Source: Terriglobia bacterium (GTDB lineage: Bacteria; Acidobacteriota; Terriglobia; JAIQFV01). From it: a stretch of DNA of 49,810 nt. Location of the stretch: NCBI GenBank assembly GCA_020073085.1, contig JAIQFV010000027.1:1-49810 (forward strand), in the 5' to 3' direction. The notes below the pieces were generated by a model that was not told the origin of the DNA, did no database searches, and worked only from the letters and a program-made list of their open reading frames with translations. A program made the position numbers and the translations under genes. Below are positions 16,959-24,261 of this stretch, piece by piece (the stretch's first letter is position 1; every line of letters begins with the position of its first letter).

Positions 16959-18785
16959 CTACGCGGGGACCAGTTCCTTTTCCAGCGGGCATGCACCCAG
17001 TTTCAGGTGCTCTTCGAATTCCGGCCGGAAATGTTGAATAGCGCTCATCACCGGCATGGCGGCCGCATCTCCCAGCGGGCAATGGGTGTGACCCAGAATC
17101 TTCCGGGCCACGCTGTCGAGAAGATCGATATCTTCCCTGCGGCCAAAGCCGCCGTGGTATCGGTTGAAGATCTTTTTCAGCCAGCTCGTCCCTTCGCGGC
17201 AGGGAACACACCACCCACAGGACTCATGGGAATAGAATTTTGCCAGCACCTGGGCGACCCGCACGATGCACGTGGTTTCATCCATGACAATGACGGCGCC
17301 GGAGCCCAGCATGGAACCCGCCTTGGCGATGTCCTCAAAGGTGAGCGGCGTGTCTATTTTGTCCGCGGGCAGGATCGGGGTCGAGGAGCCTCCCGGAATG
17401 ATGGCCTTCAAGCGGTGCCCTTCGCGGAGTCCTCCGGCAAAATCCTCGATCAGGGTCCGCAGGGTGGTTCCCATCGGCACTTCGTAATTTCCCGGATGCT
17501 TCACATGACCGCTCACTGAGAAGATTCGCGTTCCGCCGTTCTTCTCCGGCCCGAATTTGGCATACCACTCGCCGCCGTTCTTGATGATGTGGGGGATCGC
17601 GGAGAGGGTTTCTACATTGTTGACCACTGTCGGACAGCCGTAGAGGCCGACCACCGCCGGAAACGGCGGCTTGATGCGCGGGTAACCGCGCTTCCCTTCC
17701 AAAGATTCGAGCAGCGCGGTTTCCTCACCACAGATGTAGGCGCCCGCGCCGGTGTGGGCCGCCAGATCGAAGTCCCAGCCGCTTCCAAACACGTTTTTTC
17801 CAAGAAAACCCCGGGAGTAAGCTTCCTCGATGGCGCGGCTCACGATGTTGTAGAGGTAGCGATACTCCCCGCGGACATAAACGTATCCCTGGTGGGATTC
17901 TATGGCCCGTCCGGCGATGACGATGCCTTCGATCAACTGGTGAGGATCATATTCGAGCAAGGGCCGGTCTTTGCAGGTGCCCGGCTCGCTCTCGTCGGCG
18001 TTGCACACGATGTATTTCGGCTTCGGGGACTGGCGCGGCACAAAGCTCCACTTCATGCCGGTGGGGAATCCAGCGCCCCCGCGGCCGCGCAGGCCGGACT
18101 TCTTGACCTCCCCGATCAACTCGTCGGAACTCATGGTCTTGAGCGCCTTCTCCGCCGTCGCATACCCGCCCCGCTTCAAATAGTTCTCCATCGAGTTGGA
18201 GTCGGCATCGCTCATCCCGGCGGTCAAGACGCGCGTCGCCTTGGGATGGGCTGCGTTCTGGCGCCGGAGCGGCGTGGATTCCACCGCGACCGCGCCGGGG
18301 CTCTGCTCCGGGCCCTTAAAGGTCTTCAGGTCCGCAAGCAATTGGTCGATGCGCTCCGGAGTCAGGTTCTCATAGAAGTCATAATTCACCTGCATCGCAG
18401 GGGCCGTCGTGCAGGCGCCCATGCACTCGACCTCCTCGATCGAGAACAATCCGTCGGCGGTGACTTCGCCGGGTATCAGCCCCGTCCTCTCCTTGACGTG
18501 CTCCCAAATCCTGTCGGCACCTTTGAGCATACAGGAGATGTTGGTGCACACTTGAAGGTGGTATTTTCCACGCGGCTTCTTCGTCAGCATCGAATAGAAG
18601 GAAATCACCTCTTCCACTTCGAGCGGCGTCAGGTGGAGAAACCGCGCCACGTCGTCGACGATTTCAGGCGTCAAGTGCCCCCTCTCGTCCTGCGCGAACA
18701 TCAGCATCGGGATTACGGCGCTGCGCTTGGACGGGTAGCGCTTCACAAGGGCTTCAAATCTAATTTGCGTTTCAGGTGAAAACAT
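16959..18785 (-). CDS. nuoEF: Fused NADH-quinone oxidoreductase subunits E and F
   Basis: A single 608-residue frame holds two subunits. Residues about 1-165 are NuoE: a helical N-terminus, then a thioredoxin-like 2Fe-2S domain with ligands C80, C85, C121 and C125 (centre N1a). A variable Pro/Ala-rich linker runs to about 190. Residues about 191-608 are NuoF: GRGGAGFPTGMKW for NADH/FMN binding, GAGAYICGEETALLESLEG, and the 4Fe-4S (N3) ligands in ESCGWCVPCREG with the distal HTHCPLGD. No stop or frameshift occurs between the parts; Met191 might be a relic of the old nuoF start. It is the NADH-oxidising module of complex I. The same NuoE-NuoF arrangement is known in HoxF-type hydrogenase subunits, but the surrounding nuo genes make complex I the clear assignment. 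Confidence 0.95.
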   Translation of the reverse strand: MFSPETQIRFEALVKRYPSKRSAVIPMLMFAQDERGHLTPEIVDDVARFLHLTPLEVEEVISFYSMLTKKPRGKYHLQVCTNISCMLKGADRIWEHVKERTGLIPGEVTADGLFSIEEVECMGACTTAPAMQVNYDFYENLTPERIDQLLADLKTFKGPEQSPGAVAVESTPLRRQNAAHPKATRVLTAGMSDADSNSMENYLKRGGYATAEKALKTMSSDELIGEVKKSGLRGRGGAGFPTGMKWSFVPRQSPKPKYIVCNADESEPGTCKDRPLLEYDPHQLIEGIVIAGRAIESHQGYVYVRGEYRYLYNIVSRAIEEAYSRGFLGKNVFGSGWDFDLAAHTGAGAYICGEETALLESLEGKRGYPRIKPPFPAVVGLYGCPTVVNNVETLSAIPHIIKNGGEWYAKFGPEKNGGTRIFSVSGHVKHPGNYEVPMGTTLRTLIEDFAGGLREGHRLKAIIPGGSSTPILPADKIDTPLTFEDIAKAGSMLGSGAVIVMDETTCIVRVAQVLAKFYSHESCGWCVPCREGTSWLKKIFNRYHGGFGRREDIDLLDSVARKILGHTHCPLGDAAAMPVMSAIQHFRPEFEEHLKLGACPLEKELVPA

Positions 18786-18923
18786 GGTGTTACGAACTTT
18801 TCCCCAAAAACCGGATGGCGACCGCTCCGCGCCGGCTTTGGCACAGGACGGGAGCGTCCTACATTGCGCTTAGGATCAACGACGCCCTAGGGACGCCGCC
18901 CCCCCAATATTGCGAACACCGAC

Positions 18924-20150
18924 TCAACGATCAATCTCACCGAGCACGATGTCGAGAGAACCAATCACCGCCACCACATCGGCCACCAACCGGCCTTCGC
19001 ACATGGAGGCCAGGGACTGAAGGTTCACAAACGAGGGTCCCCGGATGTGCATCCGGACGGGTTTGGGACCGCCGTCGCTCACCAGGTAGTAGCCGAGTTC
19101 TCCTTTCGGCGCTTCGATCGCATGGTAGACCTCGCCGACCGGAGGATGAATGCCTTCCGTGATGATCTTGTAGTGATGGATCAGCGTTTCCATCTCGGTC
19201 TTCATTTTGTTCCGGTCGGGCAGAACGTACTTCGGGCAGTCGGCTCGAATCGGCCCCGCCGGGAGTCCATCCAGGGCCTGCTGGACAATTTTCTGGGATT
19301 GGCGCAGTTCCTCGACCCGGCAGAGATATCGTGCATAGACATCCCCTTCCGTCCGGGTGGGCACTCGAAAGTCAAACCTTTCGTAGCCGCAATAAGGCTC
19401 CTTTTTTCGAATGTCGTAGTTGACGCCGGTCGCGCGCAGGGAAGGACCGGAGAGCCCGATCGCGACCGCATCCCGGGCGTTGATCGTCCCCACTCCCTGG
19501 GTCCGTCGCAGCCAGATGGGATTCTTCGTGAGGAGCGTCTCGTACTCGTCCACCCGATCCGGAAACTCCTTGATGAATTTCTGGATTCGTGGAACAAGGT
19601 CGGCGGGGATCTCGCTGGGCAGCCCGCCCACGCGAAAGTAGCTGGTGGTCAGTCGCCCGCCGCAGGCGGCTTCGAAGAAATTCAGGATCTGCTCGCGCTC
19701 ACGGAAGCAGTACAGAAACACCGTCATGGCGCCAATATCCATGGCGTGGGTTCCCAGCCACACGAGGTGGCTGGCGATGCGGTTCAGCTCCACCATAATC
19801 ACCCGGACGTACTGGGCGCGGGGCGGAATCTCGTTCTGGATGCCGCAGAGTTTTTCGACGGCCATGATGTAACCGAGGTTGTTCGACATGGGCGCCAGGT
19901 AATCGGTCCGGTCGGTGATAGGCAGGACTTGTGCATAGGTCTTCGTTTCCGACAGCTTTTCCATGCCCGTGTGGAGATAGCCGATGTCGGGACGCGCCTT
20001 GATCACGGTTTCGCCGTCGAGCTCCAGCACCACGCGCAGTACGCCGTGCGTGGAGGGATGCTGAGGCCCCATGCTGAGGATCATGGTCTCAGCCTTGCCG
20101 GCCGTCGACTCGACCTGCTCGGATTCCAGATTGAAGCGCATCGTTTCCAT
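18924..20150 (-). CDS. nuoD: NADH-quinone oxidoreductase subunit D
   Basis: This 408-residue, 49-kDa type subunit lines the quinone pocket together with NuoB. It shows the family sequence MGPQHPSTHGVLRVVLELDG, where the His and later Tyr contact quinone, then PDIGYLHTGMEKL and the tail SLDIVLGEIDR. Of two in-frame starts, ATG 20150 and ATG 20141, the second has GGAA close upstream; the difference is three residues. It is separate from nuoC, unlike the nuoCD fusion of E. coli. The upstream gap is 36 nt; a 138-nt gap follows before nuoEF. Confidence 0.95.
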   Translation of the reverse strand: METMRFNLESEQVESTAGKAETMILSMGPQHPSTHGVLRVVLELDGETVIKARPDIGYLHTGMEKLSETKTYAQVLPITDRTDYLAPMSNNLGYIMAVEKLCGIQNEIPPRAQYVRVIMVELNRIASHLVWLGTHAMDIGAMTVFLYCFREREQILNFFEAACGGRLTTSYFRVGGLPSEIPADLVPRIQKFIKEFPDRVDEYETLLTKNPIWLRRTQGVGTINARDAVAIGLSGPSLRATGVNYDIRKKEPYCGYERFDFRVPTRTEGDVYARYLCRVEELRQSQKIVQQALDGLPAGPIRADCPKYVLPDRNKMKTEMETLIHHYKIITEGIHPPVGEVYHAIEAPKGELGYYLVSDGGPKPVRMHIRGPSFVNLQSLASMCEGRLVADVVAVIGSLDIVLGEIDR

Positions 20151-20186
20151 AAGCTATCTTGTCTGACGACAGCGCCGCCCGGGCCC

Positions 20187-20729
20187 TCAATCGCTCAAGG
20201 TACTGTACCAGCCTCGCTTCGTCGGCGGCTCGGGAGAGGGCGCCGTCTCTTCGTAGCCGAGCATCGGATAATCCTTCCGCAACGGATGCCCGTTCCATTC
20301 CTCGGGGCACAAAATCCTGTGCAGGTCCGGATGGTTCTCAAAAACAATCCCAAACATGTCGAACACTTCTCGTTCATGCCAATTTGCGGTGGGCCATACA
20401 GAGGTTACGCTGGCCACTTTCCCGTCCTTCTCGGAAATGCGGACTTTGAGGCGCAGTCGCTCCCCGCGGGAGAGGCAGAGGAGATGATAATTCACCTCAA
20501 ATCGCGGTTCGTCCGGCATCCGATCCACCCCGGTCAGGTCGGCGAGAAAATCAAACTGCAAGGTGTCATCCCCGCGCGCGAATAGGCAGAACTCCAGGAT
20601 CCGGCCCTTCTCCACCACCAGCGTCGTCTCACCCTGGAAATAAACAACTTCCGTAAGAGCGTCGCCGAATTTCTCCACGAATCGCTTGACGGTGGAATTG
20701 CTTTCCAATGCTGGAGGAATCGTCACCAT
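20187..20729 (-). CDS. nuoC: NADH-quinone oxidoreductase subunit C
   Basis: This 180-residue, 30-kDa type peripheral-arm subunit carries the family signature ANWHEREVFDMFGIVFENHPDLHRILCPEEWNGHPLRKDYP in its second half. A short C-terminal tail ends in KRGWYSTLSD. The start is ATG 20729. In standard operons nuoB sits between nuoA and nuoC; here only a 106-bp gap separates nuoC from nuoA, too short for a NuoB of about 160 residues. Confidence 0.95.
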   Translation of the reverse strand: MVTIPPALESNSTVKRFVEKFGDALTEVVYFQGETTLVVEKGRILEFCLFARGDDTLQFDFLADLTGVDRMPDEPRFEVNYHLLCLSRGERLRLKVRISEKDGKVASVTSVWPTANWHEREVFDMFGIVFENHPDLHRILCPEEWNGHPLRKDYPMLGYEETAPSPEPPTKRGWYSTLSD

Positions 20730-20835
20730 TGTCTATGAAAAGGGCAAGTGTAAGAATTCACAATTTTCAGCAAAAAAGCCTTCCGGCTTTCAATGCAAAT
20801 CCATTCCCGGGGCGCCGCCCGGCTTGAGTGAACCT

Positions 20836-21198
20836 TCAATTCTTATTCCAATCGAGTGCGCCCTTTTTCCAGATGTATACATACCCCGCCAGAACGACTA
20901 GAATAAAGGTCAACATCTCAAAGAATCCGAAAAAGCGCAATTCCTTGTAAATCACCGCCCAGGGGTAAAGAAAAATCACTTCCACGTCGAAGAGAATAAA
21001 CAGCATCGCCGTGAGATAGAATTTAACGGCAAAGCGTTCGTGGGCAGATCCGGTCGGACGCACCCCGCTTTCGTAAGGCATCAGTTTCTCGGGTGTGGGC
21101 TTGTGCTTCCCCACCAGATACGACAATCCGAGAATGCCCAGGCCGATCAGCGAAACAAGAATGAGTTGAATCAGAATGGGTAGATAACTTCGCAGCAT
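20836..21198 (-). CDS. nuoA: NADH-quinone oxidoreductase subunit A
   Basis: This 120-residue membrane subunit has three helices and is the first gene of the nuo operon. The family loop PYESGVRPTGSAHERFAVKFY and the second-helix ILFDVEVIFLYPWAV are present, with the conserved Asp and Glu. The ribosome binding site is weak. The promoter at 21249-21278 lies about 50 nt upstream. Confidence 0.96.
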   Translation of the reverse strand: MLRSYLPILIQLILVSLIGLGILGLSYLVGKHKPTPEKLMPYESGVRPTGSAHERFAVKFYLTAMLFILFDVEVIFLYPWAVIYKELRFFGFFEMLTFILVVLAGYVYIWKKGALDWNKN

Positions 21199-21248
21199 AG
21201 CAGATCACGGGAACGACGGGAACCGGGTGTGGAAAGGCCGAAACGAGG

Positions 21249-21278
21249 AATATACGTTTTGCTTTTGTGAGGTGTCAA
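21249..21278 (-). promoter_or_regulatory. Sigma70 promoter of the nuo operon
   Basis: On the minus strand a perfect -35 TTGACA (21273-21278), an 18-bp spacer and a -10 TATATT (21249-21254) are present. Transcription would start near 21242, leaving a leader of about 45 nt before nuoA. The spacing and boxes match those of the serS and tRNA-Ser promoters in this window. Confidence 0.75.
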
Positions 21279-21286
21279 GATTTTTG

Positions 21287-21318
21287 TTGCCAAAAATCAG
21301 ACTGATCTTCCATATAAT
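21287..21318 (+). promoter_or_regulatory. Possible divergent promoter of the gene at 21364
   Basis: A -10 consensus TATAAT lies at 21313-21318. The best -35, TTGCCA at 21287-21292, is 20 bp away, longer than usual. It points away from the nuo promoter, so the 165-bp gap may be a shared divergent control region. Confidence 0.35.
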
Positions 21319-21363
21319 GAGGGTGCCACTTATTGCCATCACCGGAGGCTCACCTAACGGACG

Positions 21364-21999
21364 ATGATCACAGGACTCAATACCGCAGTCACGTTCAAAG
21401 AACACGATTATCACGTGCAAACGGAAGACCGTGGGCGCGACAATCCCGTGATTGAATCGATAATCTACCAGGGAGGGGCCATTCTCGGCTCGAAGAAGGC
21501 CTCCTACAAGGAGTTACTGGAATCCGGATCCTTCACCGAAGATAAATTGCGAGCGCTGCTTGAACGGCAGCACTATGCCATCGTTCAGGCCATTCGAACG
21601 GGACGGGTCACGGCCCGACAGCAAAAACGGTCACGGCCCAAGGCTCGCCCTCTTCCCCCGGACACCCTGATTACACCCCATGTGGAATTGTTCAGCCCGG
21701 AGCTGGACGAGAACACCGATGAAGAGCTGCGGGAAATGCGCATCCGCATCATTGAAACTTTCAACGCCAAACCGATCCCGAATGCGGAGGTTTTTGTGGA
21801 GTTATTTGGCAAGGGGATCCAGACCCAGCGGCTCTCCGGCATCACGGATGACGAAGGCTTTCTGAGCCTGAAGATCGATGTCCCGCTTTCGCACCGGGTG
21901 GCTGCTGCCATGCTTTTCCGCGTCGACAAGCCTGACCCGAGTCAGGAACTCAAGGTCCTCTTTGTGAAAACAGAGAAAAATAGCGGGTCCAAAGTCTGA
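21364..21999 (+). CDS. Conserved-type hypothetical protein (211 aa)
   Basis: The protein has no signal peptide or membrane segment. The N-terminal half (about 1-75) has the pattern ITGLNTAVTFKEHDYHVQTED, GRDNPVIESIIYQGGAI and KASYKELLESGSF. I have the impression of a recurrent cytoplasmic family in Acidobacteria, but cannot name it. A basic linker (about 78-98, RQQKRSRPKARP) follows. The C-terminal half (about 120-205) looks like a beta-sandwich, with IIETFNAKPIPNAEVFVELFG and DDEGFLSLKIDVP, similar to carboxypeptidase-regulatory or Ig-like repeats. It is transcribed away from nuo and followed by thiS after 41 nt. The function is unknown. Confidence 0.75.
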   Translation: MITGLNTAVTFKEHDYHVQTEDRGRDNPVIESIIYQGGAILGSKKASYKELLESGSFTEDKLRALLERQHYAIVQAIRTGRVTARQQKRSRPKARPLPPDTLITPHVELFSPELDENTDEELREMRIRIIETFNAKPIPNAEVFVELFGKGIQTQRLSGITDDEGFLSLKIDVPLSHRVAAAMLFRVDKPDPSQELKVLFVKTEKNSGSKV

Positions 22000-22040
22000 T
22001 CGAACCCGCGTGACCTCAACAGGAGACGAGCCCAACCACC

Positions 22041-22244
22041 ATGATCCACGTCATCCTCAACGGCGATGAAATCCAGGTGCCGGAAAATCTTTCCCTAAGC
22101 GATTGCGTCGTCCACCTGGGATTGCCCGCGGAGAGAATCGCGATCGAACACAACCGCGAGATTATTAAACGAAAGGACTGGGGCTCCAGGGAAGTCAAGC
22201 AGGGGGACACCATTGAGATCGTGCACTTTGTGGGGGGAGGGTAG
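22041..22244 (+). CDS. thiS: ThiS-like sulfur carrier protein
   Basis: This 67-residue ubiquitin-fold protein is of the ThiS/MoaD type. It starts MIHVILNGDEIQVPENLSL, has the conserved IAIEHNREIIKRKDW segment, and ends in the Gly-Gly tail (HFVGGG) that is adenylated and then thiocarboxylated to carry sulfur for thiazole synthesis. Length and ending fit ThiS. It normally sits next to thiG (thiazole synthase), thiF or thiO; none is in this window, so its partners must be elsewhere. The ribosome binding site is poor: AGGAG is about 15 bases from the start. A sulfur carrier for another pathway remains possible. Confidence 0.82.
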   Translation: MIHVILNGDEIQVPENLSLSDCVVHLGLPAERIAIEHNREIIKRKDWGSREVKQGDTIEIVHFVGGG

Positions 22245-22552
22245 CTTCGCGCGGACCAGGATGCCCGGTATCATCCGATGGAGGGCGAGGCCGGATCCTG
22301 ACCCTCTCAAAACCCCAAGAGCATAACCATGACCTAATTCCTCCGGGCGTGGCATCACCACCTTTCCGCTTTCAGTCTCAAAATCGGTCCAAATCTTTCA
22401 GAATCCGCTCAGCGGGATCCTTCCTGAAGCACACCTCCGCAATAGTCATTTCGCCAATTCCAGATATCCTTTTTCAGTTCCATAGAATCTAAAGGGTTGT
22501 AAACGGGATCAGCAAGACCAGAAGTTGAACCCCCAAAGGAAGGTGAACATAA
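22245..22552. other. Non-coding stretch
   Basis: About 300 bases separate thiS from the VWFA-related gene. No open frame with a ribosome binding site, no strong hairpin with a T-run and no good promoter pair were found. The last 15 bases hold the ribosome binding site of the next gene. Confidence 0.55.
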
Positions 22553-23521
22553 ATGAATTCCAAGGTTTCCCTGCAACAATTGAAGCAACAATCCGGGATG
22601 CGAATGCGCATTTCGGCAATCGGGCTCACTGCGGCGGCAACGCTGGCCATTCTCGGTGCCACCTTTGTTCCGACTTCCCTTCTGGCGAAGACACCCCCCG
22701 AAGTCACTCTCACCGTCACGGTTGGTGGCGCCAAGTCGATCCCGACGCTCACCGCCTCGAACTTTGTGGTGACGGACCATGGCCAGATGCAGAACGTTCA
22801 GGTTCTGGCGGGGCCACCTCTTCAGTCACCGCTCCATGTGGCCCTGGTGGTTGAGGAAGGGACCGCTCCATCCCTGAACAATCAACTGGCCAACCTGCGT
22901 CGGTTTATCGAGCAATTGCCTGCGGGTACAGACGTCATGATCGCGACCATCGACCGCAATCACGCCAACCTGGTGGTCCCGTTTACCACCGATCTGAGGC
23001 GGGCGGCAAATTCCATTTCAATTCTCAAAGATGTCCCTTCCGAGGTTCCGCTGAGTGCTTTTGTATCGCTCTCCGATGTCATCGGGCGATTCAAGGGGCT
23101 CGACGGACGCAAAGAGATTGTGATGGTAGGTCCCGGCTACGACACTCTACAGGAAGAAATCAGTCCTTCGTCCAACATGGACCTCCAACAAGCCGAAAGA
23201 AAAGCACGAGAAGAGAACGTCGTGGTCCACACCATTTGGGTCCCTTCCGCCGTCCCATTCTCACGGCTCTTTGATTTGTCGGGATCGTCGAACATGGCGG
23301 ACCTGGCCGAGGCGACCGGAGGTCTGTCCTTCTGGAACATCGACCGCAGTGTCGTCCAAGACCTGACGGCCCGGCTCAACACCATCCAGGAGGCCTTCAA
23401 CCAGCAGTACGTTCTTCGGTTTACTCCTGATATTCCCTTCAATCAGTCCCACAACATTCGAGTCAAGTTGAAGGATGTCCAGGAAGCAAATGAGATTAAG
23501 GTGAATTTTCCCAAGCGCTAA
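22553..23521 (+). CDS. Secreted VWFA-related domain protein
   Basis: A 322-residue exported protein. A charged N-terminus is followed by a hydrophobic segment (about residues 20-44) ending at LLAK, a signal peptide or anchor. A short beta-rich part (about 48-85) is followed by a von Willebrand factor A-like fold (about 86-285): LHVALVVEEGTAPS, IATIDRNHANLVVPFTTD, LDGRKEIVMVGPGYD, VVVHTIWVP and the closing strand region QYVLRFTPD. This matches the VWFA-related family common in Acidobacteria. The metal-binding DxSxS motif is not intact: VVEEGTAPS stands in its place, so metal-dependent binding may be lost. The start is ATG 22553, with AAGGAAGG about ten bases upstream. It is probably periplasmic or surface-exposed; the partner is unknown. 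Confidence 0.85.
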   Translation: MNSKVSLQQLKQQSGMRMRISAIGLTAAATLAILGATFVPTSLLAKTPPEVTLTVTVGGAKSIPTLTASNFVVTDHGQMQNVQVLAGPPLQSPLHVALVVEEGTAPSLNNQLANLRRFIEQLPAGTDVMIATIDRNHANLVVPFTTDLRRAANSISILKDVPSEVPLSAFVSLSDVIGRFKGLDGRKEIVMVGPGYDTLQEEISPSSNMDLQQAERKAREENVVVHTIWVPSAVPFSRLFDLSGSSNMADLAEATGGLSFWNIDRSVVQDLTARLNTIQEAFNQQYVLRFTPDIPFNQSHNIRVKLKDVQEANEIKVNFPKR

Positions 23522-23538
23522 AATACCCTGACCTCAGA

Positions 23539-23599
23539 ACAGGGGGAGCGGAGCATTCAAGCCGGATGTCATGCTTATCTGACCCGTCTCTCCCCCTGT
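23539..23599. terminator. Long-loop inverted repeat after the VWFA-related gene
   Basis: ACAGGGGGAG (23539-23548) and CTCCCCCTGT (23590-23599) are perfect 10-bp inverted copies with a 41-base loop, just after the stop at 23521. No T-run follows, so factor-independent termination is uncertain; it may instead be a stability hairpin. Confidence 0.35.
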
Positions 23600-23728
23600 C
23601 CCCTTATCCTTTGACGCCTGCAGTATCTCCCTCCCCCTGGGACCTCCCTTTCAAATAAAATCTAAATTGTCTATTCCAGTCCGAACATTTCCGCTTATTT
23701 GAGCGAATATAGGGTAGGAGGCTCATTG

Positions 23729-24247
23729 ATGGAGTCCGATCCCAACGACCTGAAGATCGCGGAAAGGTTGCGGAAATGCGATGTTGAGGTGTTCCAAGAC
23801 CTCTATCGGACCCACAAGGCACGGCTGTCCAGCTTTCTGCGCCATTACTTAGGGGATGCGAGTGCCGCCGAGGATGTCGCCCAGGAAGTCTTTCTCTATC
23901 TATGGAAAAAACCGAACGGGTTTAATCCGGGGCGCGGGACCCTGAAAGGCTACCTGTTCGGGATGGCTCGCCATCGCGGCGTTGAGTGGTTGCGACAGCA
24001 CTCTTCCCGGGAGAACCCGAGTGCTTTGGAACCCATAGAAGAGGGAGTTGAGACCGGCTTGATCCTGGAGCAAGCCTTGGAAAAGATGGAGCCGGATCTG
24101 CGGGGCTTGCTCTGGCTCCGCGAAGTGGAGGGATATTCCTACTCAGAACTCTCTCAAATCCTGGAAATTCCCATGGGTACAGTGAAGTCACGCCTATTTG
24201 CTGCGCGTGAAGATCTGAGGTGTAAGTGGCATGGGCGCCGCCCATGA
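23729..24247 (+). CDS. ECF-type RNA polymerase sigma factor
   Basis: A 172-residue extracytoplasmic-function sigma factor. Region 2 covers about residues 18-88 (VFQDLYRTHKARLSSFLRHY, DASAAEDVAQEVFLYLW, GTLKGYLFGMARHRGVEWLR) for core and -10 binding. Region 4 covers about 118-168 (LLWLREVEGYSYSELSQIL, MGTVKSRLFAAREDL) with a helix-turn-helix for -35 recognition. The start is set at ATG 23729 because AGGAGG lies seven bases upstream; a TTG at 23699 would extend it without support. The next gene encodes a zinc-finger membrane protein that is probably its anti-sigma factor, so the pair likely responds to an envelope signal. Confidence 0.93.
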   Translation: MESDPNDLKIAERLRKCDVEVFQDLYRTHKARLSSFLRHYLGDASAAEDVAQEVFLYLWKKPNGFNPGRGTLKGYLFGMARHRGVEWLRQHSSRENPSALEPIEEGVETGLILEQALEKMEPDLRGLLWLREVEGYSYSELSQILEIPMGTVKSRLFAAREDLRCKWHGRRP

Positions 24248-24261
24248 GTTCGGGAGGATGT

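Noticed and set aside
15426-17519. 697-aa plus-strand frame opposite nuoG and nuoEF
   Set aside because: Shadow of two well-supported genes; high GC keeps the antisense frame open.
19047-20585. 512-aa plus-strand frame opposite nuoC and nuoD
   Set aside because: Shadow of genes with clear family motifs.
20730-20835. Hidden or frameshifted nuoB between nuoA and nuoC
   Set aside because: Only 106 bp are available and no CxxE-type fragment of NuoB is encoded in any frame that I could read.
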